A stretch of DNA of 64,000 nt from Bolinopsis microptera (taxonomy: Eukaryota; Ctenophora; Tentaculata; Lobata; Bolinopsidae). The translations under genes and the position numbers were made by a program. The stretch lies in NCBI RefSeq assembly GCF_026151205.1, contig NC_087072.1, positions 24,381,799 through 24,445,798 of the forward strand, given 5' to 3'. Each line of letters starts with the position of its first letter. Position 1 is the stretch's first letter. The notes beneath the pieces are model-generated. The model worked only from the letters and a program-made list of their open reading frames with translations. It did not search any database and had not been told where the DNA came from. Positions 40,886 to 51,611 of the stretch are shown in pieces.

Positions 40886-43497
40886 ATCTTTGATCTTTTC
40901 TTCCATTTAATATTTTGATTAAGACGTTGCGCCTAAAATTAAAACTCAAACAAATCTCTGATTTAATCTTTTTCTCAATTTTATGCCTCCCATTTCAGGT
41001 ACATTCGGTCACTGTCCATTTTCCAATATGTTAGACAATGAATCGTTTAGACTTAGAATAGGTCTTTTTGCATGCAAAAGGCCTCGTACACAGTCAAGAA
41101 ATGCACTTATACATATCAACACGTTTATACCTAACAAAATTTACACATTTAAGTCTCCATACACCCCACACATCAACTACAATTATCATAATCATATGTT
41201 TCTCTTCTATTCTCTCATCATGACTTACTTTCTCCCAATTCTTCTCTCCACGGTTAGGTCCATGAACACCGTATTCCCCCTAGATTCTAATATTCATTCC
41301 TCTCTACTCCTTGACAGCCCACGTTATCTTATACCATTTCTTGCTTGCTACCACATCAAACTTTTCTTTGTAATTATCTCCTCATGGTTTATAAGAAATG
41401 TTTTTCTCCCTGGTAAGATGAATAGAGTCAAGTATTCCAGCCGCCTCAGGCGTCTAGTCTCTTTATTCATTCTTTGGGTTTTCTCTCTTAACTTTCTTTT
41501 GATAACTCTTGTTAATCCTTCTATGCTTAATCCAGGTCCCAACTCCCTATCTGTACTCTACCAAAATGTCCAAGGTCTCATTCCTTTCAGTAACCTAAGC
41601 TCCTCCCATCCCCTTCTTGATGGTAATAAGATTTCCGAACTTCAATCCTTTGCTAACATAGAGCAGCCTGACATAATTGCCCTAAATGAGACTTGGCTCA
41701 AAAAATCTATTTCTAGCAACGAAATCTTTCCTTCTTCTCAATATGAAATCTTCCGCAATGACCGCACGAGAAAGACTCATCCTCAAGATCCTAATAACCC
41801 TAAAAAGTTTAGGGAAAATGGAGGTGGTGTTCTTTTGGCTGTTCGGTCTGATCTTGACGCCACTACAACCCGACTACCAGTTAGCCTAGGTGCAGAAATG
41901 CTTGCCGTTAAAATTTCTTTTCCTAACAAAGAGAGTATTGTAATCTGTACTTGTTATAGAGTAGGAACTCTTGGGTTACCTAATCATGATGTCATAGTTA
42001 GTTATATTCGCAAGCTAGTTTCCAAAAAGAATCCCCCTAAAATCTATGTTATTGGTGATTTTAATCTCCCCCATACAGACTGGCTATCTTCATCCAGTAC
42101 CGTACCTATTGAGCAATCCTTCATAGATTCTTTCAGTGATCTTTCTCTCTCCCAGTTGATCACATCACCCACCCATAAAAGTGGTAATACATTAGACATT
42201 CTTCTCAGTAATTATGATAACACAATCGATAACTTGAATGTCTGTGATCCTCATTCCGTGTGCAAATCTGATCATTTTCCTGTCACTTTTTCAATTAAAA
42301 GCTCCTTTTCCCGCAAGAAAACTCCTAAACGTAAAATCTATAATTTTAAGAAAGCAAACTGGGACATGATTAATCGTGAATTATGCTCGATTAATTGGCA
42401 AGTCCTAGAATGCCTAGATCCTGATTCGTCTTGGAAGTTAGTTAAAGACTGCATTATGAATTTAGTTGATATACATATTCCTAAAGTAATTATTAAATCA
42501 GAGTTCCAACCCCCGTGGTTCGATAGTGAACTTTTTTCTTCATGCCGTAAAAAAGATAGACTCAGAGCTAAATTTAAAATTTCTGGTTCTATTTCTGATG
42601 AGTTAAAGTTTGTTACTAGCCGTAAAGATTTTAAGAGGCTCTCATCAGCCAAAATAAGAGATAATCTTTTTAATAGTGATGATCCAGCGCTTATAACTAA
42701 GAAGTTTTGGTCACATGTTAAGTATAAATCTAACTCCTGCCGTATTCCTAACTGTGTTAGTTATTCTGGACAGCTTCGGTTCAATCCCAAAGATCAAGCT
42801 GAACTTTTCAATTCTTTCTTTTATAACCAGTTTTCGGATCCTTCACTTTATGACACTGACATCTCCTATGTCAATGATGTTGATTTTGATATTGACTTCG
42901 ATCATCGGGATGTTCGTAAGCTTCTTTCAAATATTAATTCAAATAAAGCCCAGGGACCAGATGGCATACACGGTAAAATTCTAAAAATTGTTCCGTAGGT
43001 TTAGCTTACCCTCTAACATGCATTTTTCGTGGATCCTACAACAGCGGCTACATTCCACAAGAATGGAAACTTGCAAATGTTGTCCCAATATTTAAGAAAG
43101 GTAAGAAAAGTGAGGTTGAAAACTATAGACCAATATCCCTTACTTGTTTAGTCATGAAAGTTTTTGAGCGCATTGTTAAACGTAAACTGCTTTCTTTGAC
43201 AAGTACCCTTCTTGATCCCAGGCAGCATGGTTTTCTAGAGCACAAGTCATGCACAACCAATATGGTTGATTTTTGTGATAGCCTGGCATTGTCTCTTAAC
43301 GAAAACATTATCAATCATGTTGTGTATTTTGATTTTGCTAAGGCATTTGATTCTGTAAATCATGATATCCTTCTTCATAAGCTAAAGACCTTATATAACA
43401 TTGATGGTACACTTCTCAAATTTCTTACCAATTACCTTCAAGGCCGTTACCAAAGAGTGGTTATTGGTAATGAGATGTCATCTACCCTCTCAGTTAA

Positions 43498-45009
43498 GGC
43501 CAGAGGGGGGGGTAAGGGGTCAAAAACATCGACCAAAATATTATTTTCTTAATCAATATAATTTTTGATGACAAAAACATTGCAACTATTCACATATTTG
43601 TAGCTGCTTAACTTTTTTAAATAATTGAGGTTAACCGACTTTCACAAAATTGACTATACAACATTGAGGTTAATAAAATTGAGGTTAATATTTTATTACA
43701 CTCCATAATTTTTTGTTATTTCGGTCAGCAAATGTTAACTCTAAATTTTAGGTTCATAATTATCAAAAAAAGTAATATCCAAACGTTATTAAATGAGGTT
43801 AACCTCTTTTTTTAGATGTAGCGAGAATAGATCAAATGATAGAGCTATTATTTTCATCGTTAGTTTACGGTATACACATATCTAAATAGATGACGTGTTG
43901 ATTGACTTTCTTTTATCTTGGGAAAATGAAAAAATGAGGTTAACCATCACATTTTGGTACTGTAGGGAATATACATACGATTCTTACTTATGTAATGTAC
44001 CACAATATCGCAGTGAGGTATCTATTGGTATCACAATGCCTACAACTATAATCACGTGACAAAGGTGATTTGAACTGACCATATTTTAGTCGAAGATTTT
44101 ATCCGTAAATGGCTAAAAAATGAGGTTAACCTCTCATTTTTTGAATATCTGACCAGTAAAATACATGTTAACCTCAAAAACTTAATCGTTACACTGTGCA
44201 AATGTTTTACTACATATATAATAACATATTAATAAACCAATCCCAGTGTTATATGGTCTAAAGCGAGGTTAACAACCAAATTTTTACTACTTTCGAGCAG
44301 TTAGTGTTTACAGGAAGTCTTGGTTAACCTCATTTTTTACAATACAAGGACATTAACTACTGAAAGTGGCTAAAATCGTTTAGGGGATGGCTAGGTCTGA
44401 TCAAGCAAACGTTGTTAGGTGTATAGAAAGTCCTAACTAACGAACTGTGATACATTCCAGTGAATATTCAAAATTTTGAAAACACTAAATTGCATCTATC
44501 TCGAAACACATTTTGTGACTTTCAGTTCCTTAGTTGAGAAAACCAGCCACCCCCTGATATTGGGATTTGGTACAGTGGTTCCTTGGACAAGTATCTAGAT
44601 ATTAGATGCAGCGATTTTTTTATTTGACTCGTTTCTCGAATTATGAGGTTAACCAGCTAAATTTGTCGAATTTTTGACATGGTTAACCTCATAATTCAAG
44701 AACCGAGTCAAATTAAAAAAATCGCTGCATCATAAATGAGGATAATTGTCCAAGGAACCACTGTACCAAACCTCAAGATCAGGGAGTGGCCGGTTTTCTC
44801 AACTAAGGAATCGAAAGGTCAAAAAAGTTACAGCCGTTTAAAGATCCAGTTTAACATGTAATTACAGGTAAACCTCAAAATTTAGCGCGTGATATCTCAG
44901 GAACGCAAGGTCTGATTTTGATCCGGTTTTTTTCTTCTTGTTCGTCTCCAGCAACTATTATCAAATATGTGAAAACTAGAAAAGTGCCATTTACCCCCCC
45001 CCTCTGGCC
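43498..45009. mobile_element. 1.5-kb non-autonomous TTAA element inside the LINE RT
   Basis: Ends are inverted: GGCCAGAGGGGGGGGTAA on the left and its complement ending CCTCTGGCC on the right (8 versus 9 G/C in the run). TTAA flanks at 43494-43497 and 45010-45013. Removing the element and one TTAA restores the RT frame through LSVNSGVPQG. No transposase is present. The interior contains at least nine GAGGTTAAC/GTTAACCTC sites and a 300-bp hairpin. It is most likely a Kolobok- or piggyBac-mobilised MITE family unrelated in sequence to the other two TTAA elements here. Confidence 0.9.
44518..44820. repeat. long inverted repeat (hairpin) in the TTAA element
   Basis: Two arms of about 140 bp centred near 44670 pair throughout. 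Outer: CTTAGTTGAGAAAACC with GGTTTTCTCAACTAAG. Middle: TACAGTGGTTCCTTGGA with TCCAAGGAACCACTGTA. Inner: GATGCAGCGATTTTTTT with its complement AAAAAAATCGCTGCATC. A palindromic pair of ATGAGGTTAACC sites flanks the loop. RNA from this stretch would fold into a long stem. Confidence 0.85.
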
Positions 45010-46013
45010 TTAATTCTGGTGTCCCCCAGGGCTCTATCCTTGGTCCCTTACTTTTTGTATTGTTTATCAATGATATTCCTCTTGGCCTTTCGGATAATAC
45101 TGATATTGTTTTGTATGCCGATGATACAAAAATCTGGCGTAAAATACATTCATCTTCTGATAATACCAATTTACAAATGGATATAGACTATCTCTCTGAC
45201 TGGGCACTTAGAAACAAAATGCGATTCCATCCAGCAAAATGTAAAGTGCTTATTGTTTCAGGAAAACCATCTTTATCTCCTCCATTCGCATATAATCTTG
45301 ATGGCTCTCCTCTTGTGTATGTAGAGTTAGAAAAAGATCTTGGAGTCGATGTTACTCCTAAGCTCAGTTGGAATAGTCAGTGCGACAGAATTTATACTAA
45401 GGCCTGCCAACAACTTGGTATGGTCAGAAGAGATGGCCATATTGTCATTGATCAGAAACGTCGCCGGGCGCTTTACCTCTCCCTGGTTCGTAGCCAATTC
45501 GAAAATTGTTCCATAATCTGGCGCCCTTGTAATAAATCACTTAGTGATAAATTAGAAAGTCTCCAAAAGAGAGCTATTAAATGGATTCTGTCTGAAGAGG
45601 GCCGCAGTTACCCACCTGAGCAATATGTCAAAAAGTGCAAGCTTGTCGACATTCTCCCTTTGTCTCAAAAGTTTGACTTGAATGATCTTATTTTTTTCCA
45701 CAAAGTTCTGAACAATTTAATTCCTGTATGGCTGCCTCACTATCTCACTTTATATCAGGGCACTTCTCGACTAAGACGTTGCCACCTCGACAGTCTGTCT
45801 ATTGTGTCATCAATTTTACCTAAGTTAAGTCAGAATTCACACACCTTATGTACCTCAAATAGTCCACTGGCAAAATCATTTTTCTACAGAACTCATATAC
45901 TGTGGAATGGACTCCCTTTACAGGTAAGACAGATTGTGTCTACAAGTGTTTTCAAAGCTGAGGTCACTAAGCATCTATGGAAATGTTTATTGGATAGTGA
46001 AACAACAGCCTAG

Positions 46014-46512
46014 CCTAGTCTCTTTGCTCCCCATATTATTATTATTTTTGTTTTATTAATTTTTTTATCTACCTTCCTATACTTTCAACATCATATCACA
46101 CTTCACCCGCACACCTCACACATTAATGACCATATCAGACCTGTATCTAATGTATCTGGAATTTGACGTATTGAAATACCAATTTTGACTATATATCCAC
46201 AGTTATTCACCATGGATTTGTTTGTTATTAAATAGTTTTTCATAAATTTTTGGATTTAGATTAATTCGATGTAATGGGTCCAAGTTACTGCGGACATAGT
46301 TCACTATGTGTTTACCGTGTTTGGGTGCCCATCATATTTTACAGATGGGGGCGATATTTTGAACGATTCTATTTTATATTCATCTATTGCTGTACTCTGT
46401 AAAATTTGAAAAGTATTTAATAAAAAAAATATGTCCGCCTATGTCCGCCTATGTCCTGTCCTTTTTGGATTCTATGAGACAAGCGGACGTGACACCCCCC
46501 CCCCCCCCTTCA
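46014..46512. other. LINE 3'UTR and right ATGTCCG repeats
   Basis: About 415 bp of LINE 3'UTR to about 46430, then ATGTCCGCCTATGTCCGCCT units, a GACAAGCGGACGTGACA segment and a C14 homopolymer (46495-46508). Copy-A-like sequence resumes at about 46513. No gene. Confidence 0.6.
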
Positions 46513-46858
46513 AGGCAAATAAAGGCAAATAAAATTGAAATTTTTTGTTAGAAAGCTTGCAAGACTGGCAAAATGTGAGGCTGTTAAAGTTTAATCCTAG
46601 CAAATACAAAATAATGCATGTTCCATTTAATGAAAATCCCCTTCAAGAATATGTATTTAGTGGTGTTACACTTGAATGTATTGAAGCAGCTAGAAAGATC
46701 TTGGAGTTTTAACTTCTTCAGATTTGAAATGGTCGAAACATATTAAAAGTTGTATTAGTAGGTTACGCAAACAGTATGATTGCATGGGTTACAAGGAATC
46801 TCATTATAAGAGAAATTAAAGTTATGAGAAATGTTTATAAAACTATAATAAGACCCCA
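46513..46858 (+). mobile_element. LINE RT fragment beside gene X, copy B
   Basis: Duplicate of 34640-34973 with several small indels that break the frame (for example extra bases in the GCAGCTAGAAAGATCTTGG segment). It retains the same truncated junction with gene X. Confidence 0.7.
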
Positions 46859-48840
46859 CTGTTGTCAACCATATCTTTCAGTGCATCTGGCACAACCTTG
46901 GATACCCGCTTGAAGCTTACAACAAGCGAGGGAATGGTTATCCAAGTGGCTACACAGTTACCGTGGGAACCAGTGTCAGTCAAGGGGAATAATTTATTGC
47001 ACGTAGTGCACCGGCACCAATGGTGTGACGGATTAACTGGATCTTCTAAGGGCACTTGAAAGTTTTCACTGATCATGTTCAATATGTCCCATGTTCTCAA
47101 GCCTGAGCACATTATTACGCTGACGCTGCCAGTATTCGTGTTCAAACCAATATTTTTTAGCCCATTTCAGAAGACCTTCTACAACCTTTTGGTGAAGATG
47201 TGTACGTTCTTGCAGCCCCGATACCCTAGAATCAACAGCATCTTGACCATCAGTTAGTCTTGATCTTGACGCTCGTTGAGTAGGGTCCACCATTAATGGT
47301 TTGGCCAGGTGTTCTGTGTATTCCACAAGAAAGTACTGAGATGCTGCGTTAGGCGAGACAATCTTCAGATTCTTGAGGGCCATCTTCACTTGACCCACCA
47401 AGTTGACGTAACCATCCAAAGTCAATCCGGAGATCTGAAAATATAAATATCCAGCTTTAAGACTCGTAATTACGTTGAATGAAAAGCAACTAATGATGAT
47501 GCTAACGTGATTTTTCACAGTTTCTAAACTTACAACTATTCAAACGTGATAAACATACTTACTTGAAATTGGGTCGAAAACCGTTTCAGGATTCTGGTTA
47601 TAGCCCCAAGAAAGTAAATGTCAAGGAGCCACAACTCATCGGTAACAAGGATCAAAAACCCTCTAGCTTTCTCGACTAATTCGTCATTGGAGACTGTGTT
47701 GACTATCTCCTGAAGCGCCTCTATGTACAAAGCTAGATTATAAAAGAAGTTGCGCAATCGTAGAGTCGTGCGCGACGAACTTCATATCCTTATCTAGCTT
47801 TGGGTGTACAGGCACTTCGAAGACGCCAACCCCAGTTTACGTACGGTCTCGTACGGAACATTCTCTCTAAAAAACTTGGACAAAGAAGCAAGTGATTCCT
47901 TAGCTTTCCTGATGTCTGGGTACTCTAACAGTGTATGCTTCAAGATGAGTTCAATTAAGTGAGCGCCATTTTCCCACACCCAAATAACTTTACTCCTCAT
48001 TGATTCATGTACACTGTCAGTAGTATCACAGAACAACTGGAGGAGACGATCTGACATTAAGTATACCGCCATCGGCACAGAGGCCACGATACGATCTCCT
48101 CAGTTGCCTCCGGTCCAACCCAGCACTCTAGTGAAACTCATAAATGGTTTGGGCAATGCCGGCACCCGACTGATCAATAGCCGCTGGGTGGCCCAGATAG
48201 ATCGTGTTCACCAGGGTTTCACTGTCTTCAATGTCCATGTTCAGTAGTCGGATCGCAACGAGTGTACGCTTCCTCAGTTTGTCCTGATCTTTGTCGGTGA
48301 TCAGTGAGAATGGCAAAGGAAAGGTAAAATTGCTATTGGTGAAGTAGCCTACTAGCTGTTCTCATAACAATTTTTAACCTTCATCTACCACTCTCGGAGG
48401 AAAGGCTTTAGAGTGGTTTAGATCCCCTACCTCAGCACCAGCAGAATCCAAAAAGAGAATCATCTCCTTGTAGTCCCTGATAAAAATATTATTCCATACA
48501 AATGGTTAATGTATATACATTGAAACAAACAAAAAAGATTTTAACAAAGCAGCAACTATAAACGAAAACTATTTCGATAACTTGTCAATCATATTCACGT
48601 CTGACGTCACCACTCACCTGTAGCTGTATCCAGACTTTATGTTTTTACACGCAGCAAGGACCAGGTTGAAAGCAGCTTTCTCTGCGACAGATTTGCCGTC
48701 TGCCGCCCGCCCAGTCATCTCTCTATAATACAGGGGCCCACTTGGAGTATTGTGCTCAGTTGTGGTCTCCACCTGCCTGCCATGGGCTACTATCATTGAA
48801 CTGGAATCTAGAAGGATTTAAAAAGACTAATAATTTAGTA
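46859..48840 (-). pseudogene. gene X copy B: decayed duplicate
   Basis: Same blocks as copy A on the minus strand: 48805-48625, 48480-48120, 48055-47795 and 47765-46859. It keeps the roughly 50-bp segment encoding NTVSNDELVEKARGF that copy A lacks. It carries its own damage: a 4-bp loss after RLENMG (about 47085) that shifts frame away from the CRCTTCNKLF block, and a change near 47810 that shifts frame after KCLYTQS. The in-frame TAA after VVDEG is shared with copy A. Neither copy can encode the full protein. The parental gene is not in this window and its family is unknown to me. Confidence 0.6.
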
Positions 48841-49003
48841 AACACAGGCAACTTTTGGTAATGTTTTTTGAAAAAATTATTGGTAGCAATGAATTGTGCT
48901 CTGCCAATTGCAACACTTAAAATTTGATTGTGCTCTGCCAATTGCATCACTTGATTTAATTGAATGTTTATATATTGTTTGACACAATTTTTATAATTAT
49001 AGT

Positions 49004-49140
49004 AGTGTAAGAGGATTTTTTCGAGCTCCGTTTACCCCTAAAATTGGGGTACATTTAGCTTTAGCACAGTTGACTAATCTGCCACATTTTATCCAGACGT
49101 TACAAGTTCGAATCCCAGACGGAGTCGTTCTCCAATGTGA
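49004..49140 (+). repeat. tRNA-like A/B-box segment in left TIR
   Basis: Within the TIR, TTTAGCTTTAGCACAGTTGA resembles a tRNA D-arm (A box) and ACAAGTTCGAATCCCAG resembles the T-arm (B box, GGTTCGANTCC), about 45-50 bp apart. The right TIR (about 52085-52170, minus) has the same pair. Stems are poor, so it is not a functional tRNA gene; it looks tRNA-derived, as in SINE heads. Confidence 0.5.
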
Positions 49141-49845
49141 TTATATTATTATGGTACACATTTTAACCTAGTTTAACCCATATTCAAGCAATCTAACCCT
49201 ACATAATACATTCATCACACAACAGAAGTCGTTAAATGTATAGTGTACACGTTCACGTACAATTACATCAGTTGTCTATCGACATTATTAACATCTGGTT
49301 TGAGGCGACCTCTGTACAATGTACTAATAAAGTGATATAGTGACTTTCACTTAATATGTGCTAGCTAAATTTAACTAGAGTGTGCAGTTTAGGACAACAC
49401 CTGGAACGTATCTTACACTACTACTTAGCGTTCAGTTGTGTGTTGCGTAAAAATTTTTCCCTGGTTCACCTAATTATTATTCAATTTAAATTTAAGCTTA
49501 CCGTTTTTAATTCTTTTGATTGTAGTCGGTCACGTAACACTGACTGTTTTATATGAAATCTAGTTTATAAAGAGTACTCTCAGAATGGTCACTCTACAGC
49601 CTCATATCATTTTTGGTCATATATTATTAAATGTTGTTCAAATGTTGCTAATGTTGTCTAATATTGTTAAATATTGTCAATCAATGTTGTTGAATGTTGC
49701 TTATTATTTTATTTATTTTTTTAAAGAAAAGAAGAAAATACTGTATAGTATTCCAAAATTCTTATAACAAACGTGGCTTCGTATAATATCAGATTGTACA
49801 TTCCTTCGAATTCTAGAATCAATAACACTTTTTTAATGATTAGTT

Positions 49846-50715
49846 ATGGAAGAAGTGAGCAGTCCAGTAGCAAGTCCAGTAGAGAAGGAAGTTATTGATC
49901 TGGATGAGGACTCTGACTACGATGACGATAACGACAGAGTCAGACAGGACATGTATGAAGATTATGATGATTTGGCAGATTTCGCAGTCACTGCTTCTGA
50001 CGAGCCTCCTCCCCCCGGCACCCGGGTGAGAATTGTTATGTTTTTAAGAAGGAGTTAAGGACATAAGAGGCTATTATAAATTGGAAACTTCAATATTTCC
50101 CCATTTTTTTCAAACAATGATCTCGCTGCTGATTGTTTAATGTTTATTCAGGTTAAATTTTGGAAAACCAAAAAATAATGAGGCAGTCAATGACTGTTAT
50201 TCTTCAATTATTTGCTTTTGTTTTGATACAGTTTCTGTCTCACAAATATCCCATTATTAATCTTCTATTTTCCAGCCGTTGCAAGAAGAGCTGCTAACAT
50301 TGATAACTGAGAACACTGTATCTGGTGTTACTATTAATAAGGACGATGTTGTTACTTGGCTGAGAAATGAGGAGGCAGCATTGACAGGTTAACATCTTAT
50401 TTAAAAACAGCTTATCACTAAATTATATGTATAATGTTATGTTTCTCCGACAAGGCACTTGTTCGTAAGCTAACAATAACAATATCATGTTGTTATTGTA
50501 AACAATGCTATTATTTGCAAATAAATAACAAATTTTCTACAATTTGGATGCCCTTATTCACAAACTTACCAAACATGAAGATGAACAAACCCCCAAGATT
50601 AACAAACCCCGCCCTCTTCAGGAGAGAGCGCGCAGATCGTACCCCTCAGATTGTACCCCTCCCCACCCAGTAGTGTTGAGAAGTATTCAGAGTACGATCT
50701 CTCTGATGGCTCCAG
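49846..50715 (+). pseudogene. captured copy of RS/RRM exons 1-3
   Basis: Exon 1 (49846-50025) encodes exactly the same 60 residues as 32119-31940. Exon 2 (about 50275-50387) and exon 3 (about 50622-50715) are also conserved with their splice sites; a C-to-T change in exon 3 is synonymous (AGC to AGT, Ser). Introns are shared too, so capture was at DNA level. The intron 2 TTAA element of the donor gene is absent, leaving one TTAA. Downstream exons (RS and RRM) are not included, so the copy could make at most a truncated acidic N-terminal protein or a fusion with the following frame. Transcription is unknown. Confidence 0.85.
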
Positions 50716-50809
50716 GTAACTAGGCTCCTTAGGTTTATAGTTGGGTGGTTTGATGGTGTTGTATTATTGTAGGGGTCTAAAATAAAATGGTTAAAAGATA
50801 TGGTGATGT

Positions 50810-51142
50810 TTGAGCTTGTTGAATTATAAATCAAGCTCCTATAAACAATTACTCAAAACTCTAGACGTCCTGTTACAAAGAAAATTATGTAAAGAGGAAG
50901 ACACATGTTTCGACTTTTTATTCTCTTACATAATGAAAACTGAAATTTTTGAGACATTGGAGCAGCTTCTCGCTGACTGTGGACAAGATATCACCACAAT
51001 TTTAAGTATGGAAGAGCGAGCTCTATTGGATGCAGTTATCATGACTACTAGTCTATCTGATGTCAACAAACTAATGAACGAGAACAAAAATATCGTTAGG
51101 AAGATTCATGAACTTTATAACCAAAACGTTGTTAACTATTGA
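50810..51142 (+). CDS. 110-codon open frame downstream of captured exons
   Basis: The frame ends at TGA 51140-51142 and encodes a helical, Leu/Glu/Asp-rich segment: LDVLLQRKLCKEEDTCFDFL, then ETLEQLLADCGQDITTIL and LSMEERALLDAVIM. I do not recognise it. The first 40 bases derive from donor-gene intron sequence (compare 28340-28372). An AG at 50837-50838 (AATCAAG) would splice captured exon 3 to it in frame, joining a phase-2 end (AG) to C TCC. That acceptor lacks a pyrimidine tract, so the fusion is only a possibility. It may be a second captured fragment from elsewhere in the genome. Confidence 0.4.
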   Translation: MSLLNYKSSSYKQLLKTLDVLLQRKLCKEEDTCFDFLFSYIMKTEIFETLEQLLADCGQDITTILSMEERALLDAVIMTTSLSDVNKLMNENKNIVRKIHELYNQNVVNY

Positions 51143-51308
51143 TAAGTATTTGGACATATATAATATATATGATATAGAGTTATTGAATATAGTTTTGTTT
51201 AATGTAAGAGTTAATGTAAGAGCCGCTTTAGAAAGCACTGGAGTTTATCTCCTGGATTAAATTATATCGAGTTATATGATTTAGCTATAAGGCGGTTTAT
51301 AAAAGTTG

Positions 51309-51340
<32 letters not shown>

Positions 51341-51611
51341 TATTATTATTATTATTTAAGTTATCTTCAAAAATCTAAACGTGTTTCCTTGTCTACATTA
51401 TAACTTATTTAAATAATACATTATAATTATCATTCAGTATTCATTCATATGATATAATTTTAGAAAGTAGAAAATATCTAGACCAGTTCTTGACAAGAGA
51501 TTTGTGTCAAATACATTGCACAGATGTTACTGTAACTATGCTGTACAAGGCTTATGGCTATACAATGACGTAGTATTCTTGAGCTGCTGTATAGTAACCA
51601 TCTGCATCCTG
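51143..51611. other. interior of long-TIR element, microsatellite
   Basis: AT-rich with a (TAT)n/(ATT)n run at 51311-51356. No coding feature is seen before the right TIR begins near 51612. Confidence 0.6.

Larger units (their letters stand above)
40983..46013 (+). pseudogene. LINE ORF2: AP endonuclease + reverse transcriptase, interrupted
   Basis: Frame one (40983-42998) has a hydrophobic lead and then an exonuclease/endonuclease/phosphatase domain: SVLYQNVQGL, DIIALNETWL (Glu), IYVIGDFNLP (GDFN) and CKSDHFPVTF (SDH). The RT begins NKAQGPDGIHGKILK. A one-base loss in an A-run near 42985 shifts frame, and the RT continues as YIPQEWKLANVVPIFKKG, YRPISL and motif A, VVYFDFAKAFDSVNH. After the TTAA insertion (43498-45009) it resumes with motif B, SGVPQGSILGPLLF, and motif C, VLYADDTKIW, and ends at TAG 46011-46013. 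It supplied endonuclease and RT for target-primed insertion. The frameshift sits in a homopolymer and could be an assembly error. Confidence 0.85.
40484..46430 (+). mobile_element. CR1/L2-like LINE retrotransposon, 5'-truncated
   Basis: Consists of the C-terminal part of ORF1 (SGNH-esterase type), then ORF2 with AP-endonuclease and reverse transcriptase, and a short 3' A-rich end (TTTAATAAAAAAAAT). It is interrupted by a 1.5-kb TTAA element at 43498-45009 and by one frameshift near 42985. Apart from these the protein motifs are intact. It sits between two blocks of ATGTCCG repeats within copy B of the tandem duplication and is absent at the matching point in copy A (about 34553). It therefore inserted after the duplication, or was present before and lost from copy A. 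Confidence 0.85.

Noticed and set aside
41348-43314. Antisense frames in the LINE (41348-41542, 42338-42652, 43123-43314)
   Set aside because: Shadows of ORF2 on the other strand.
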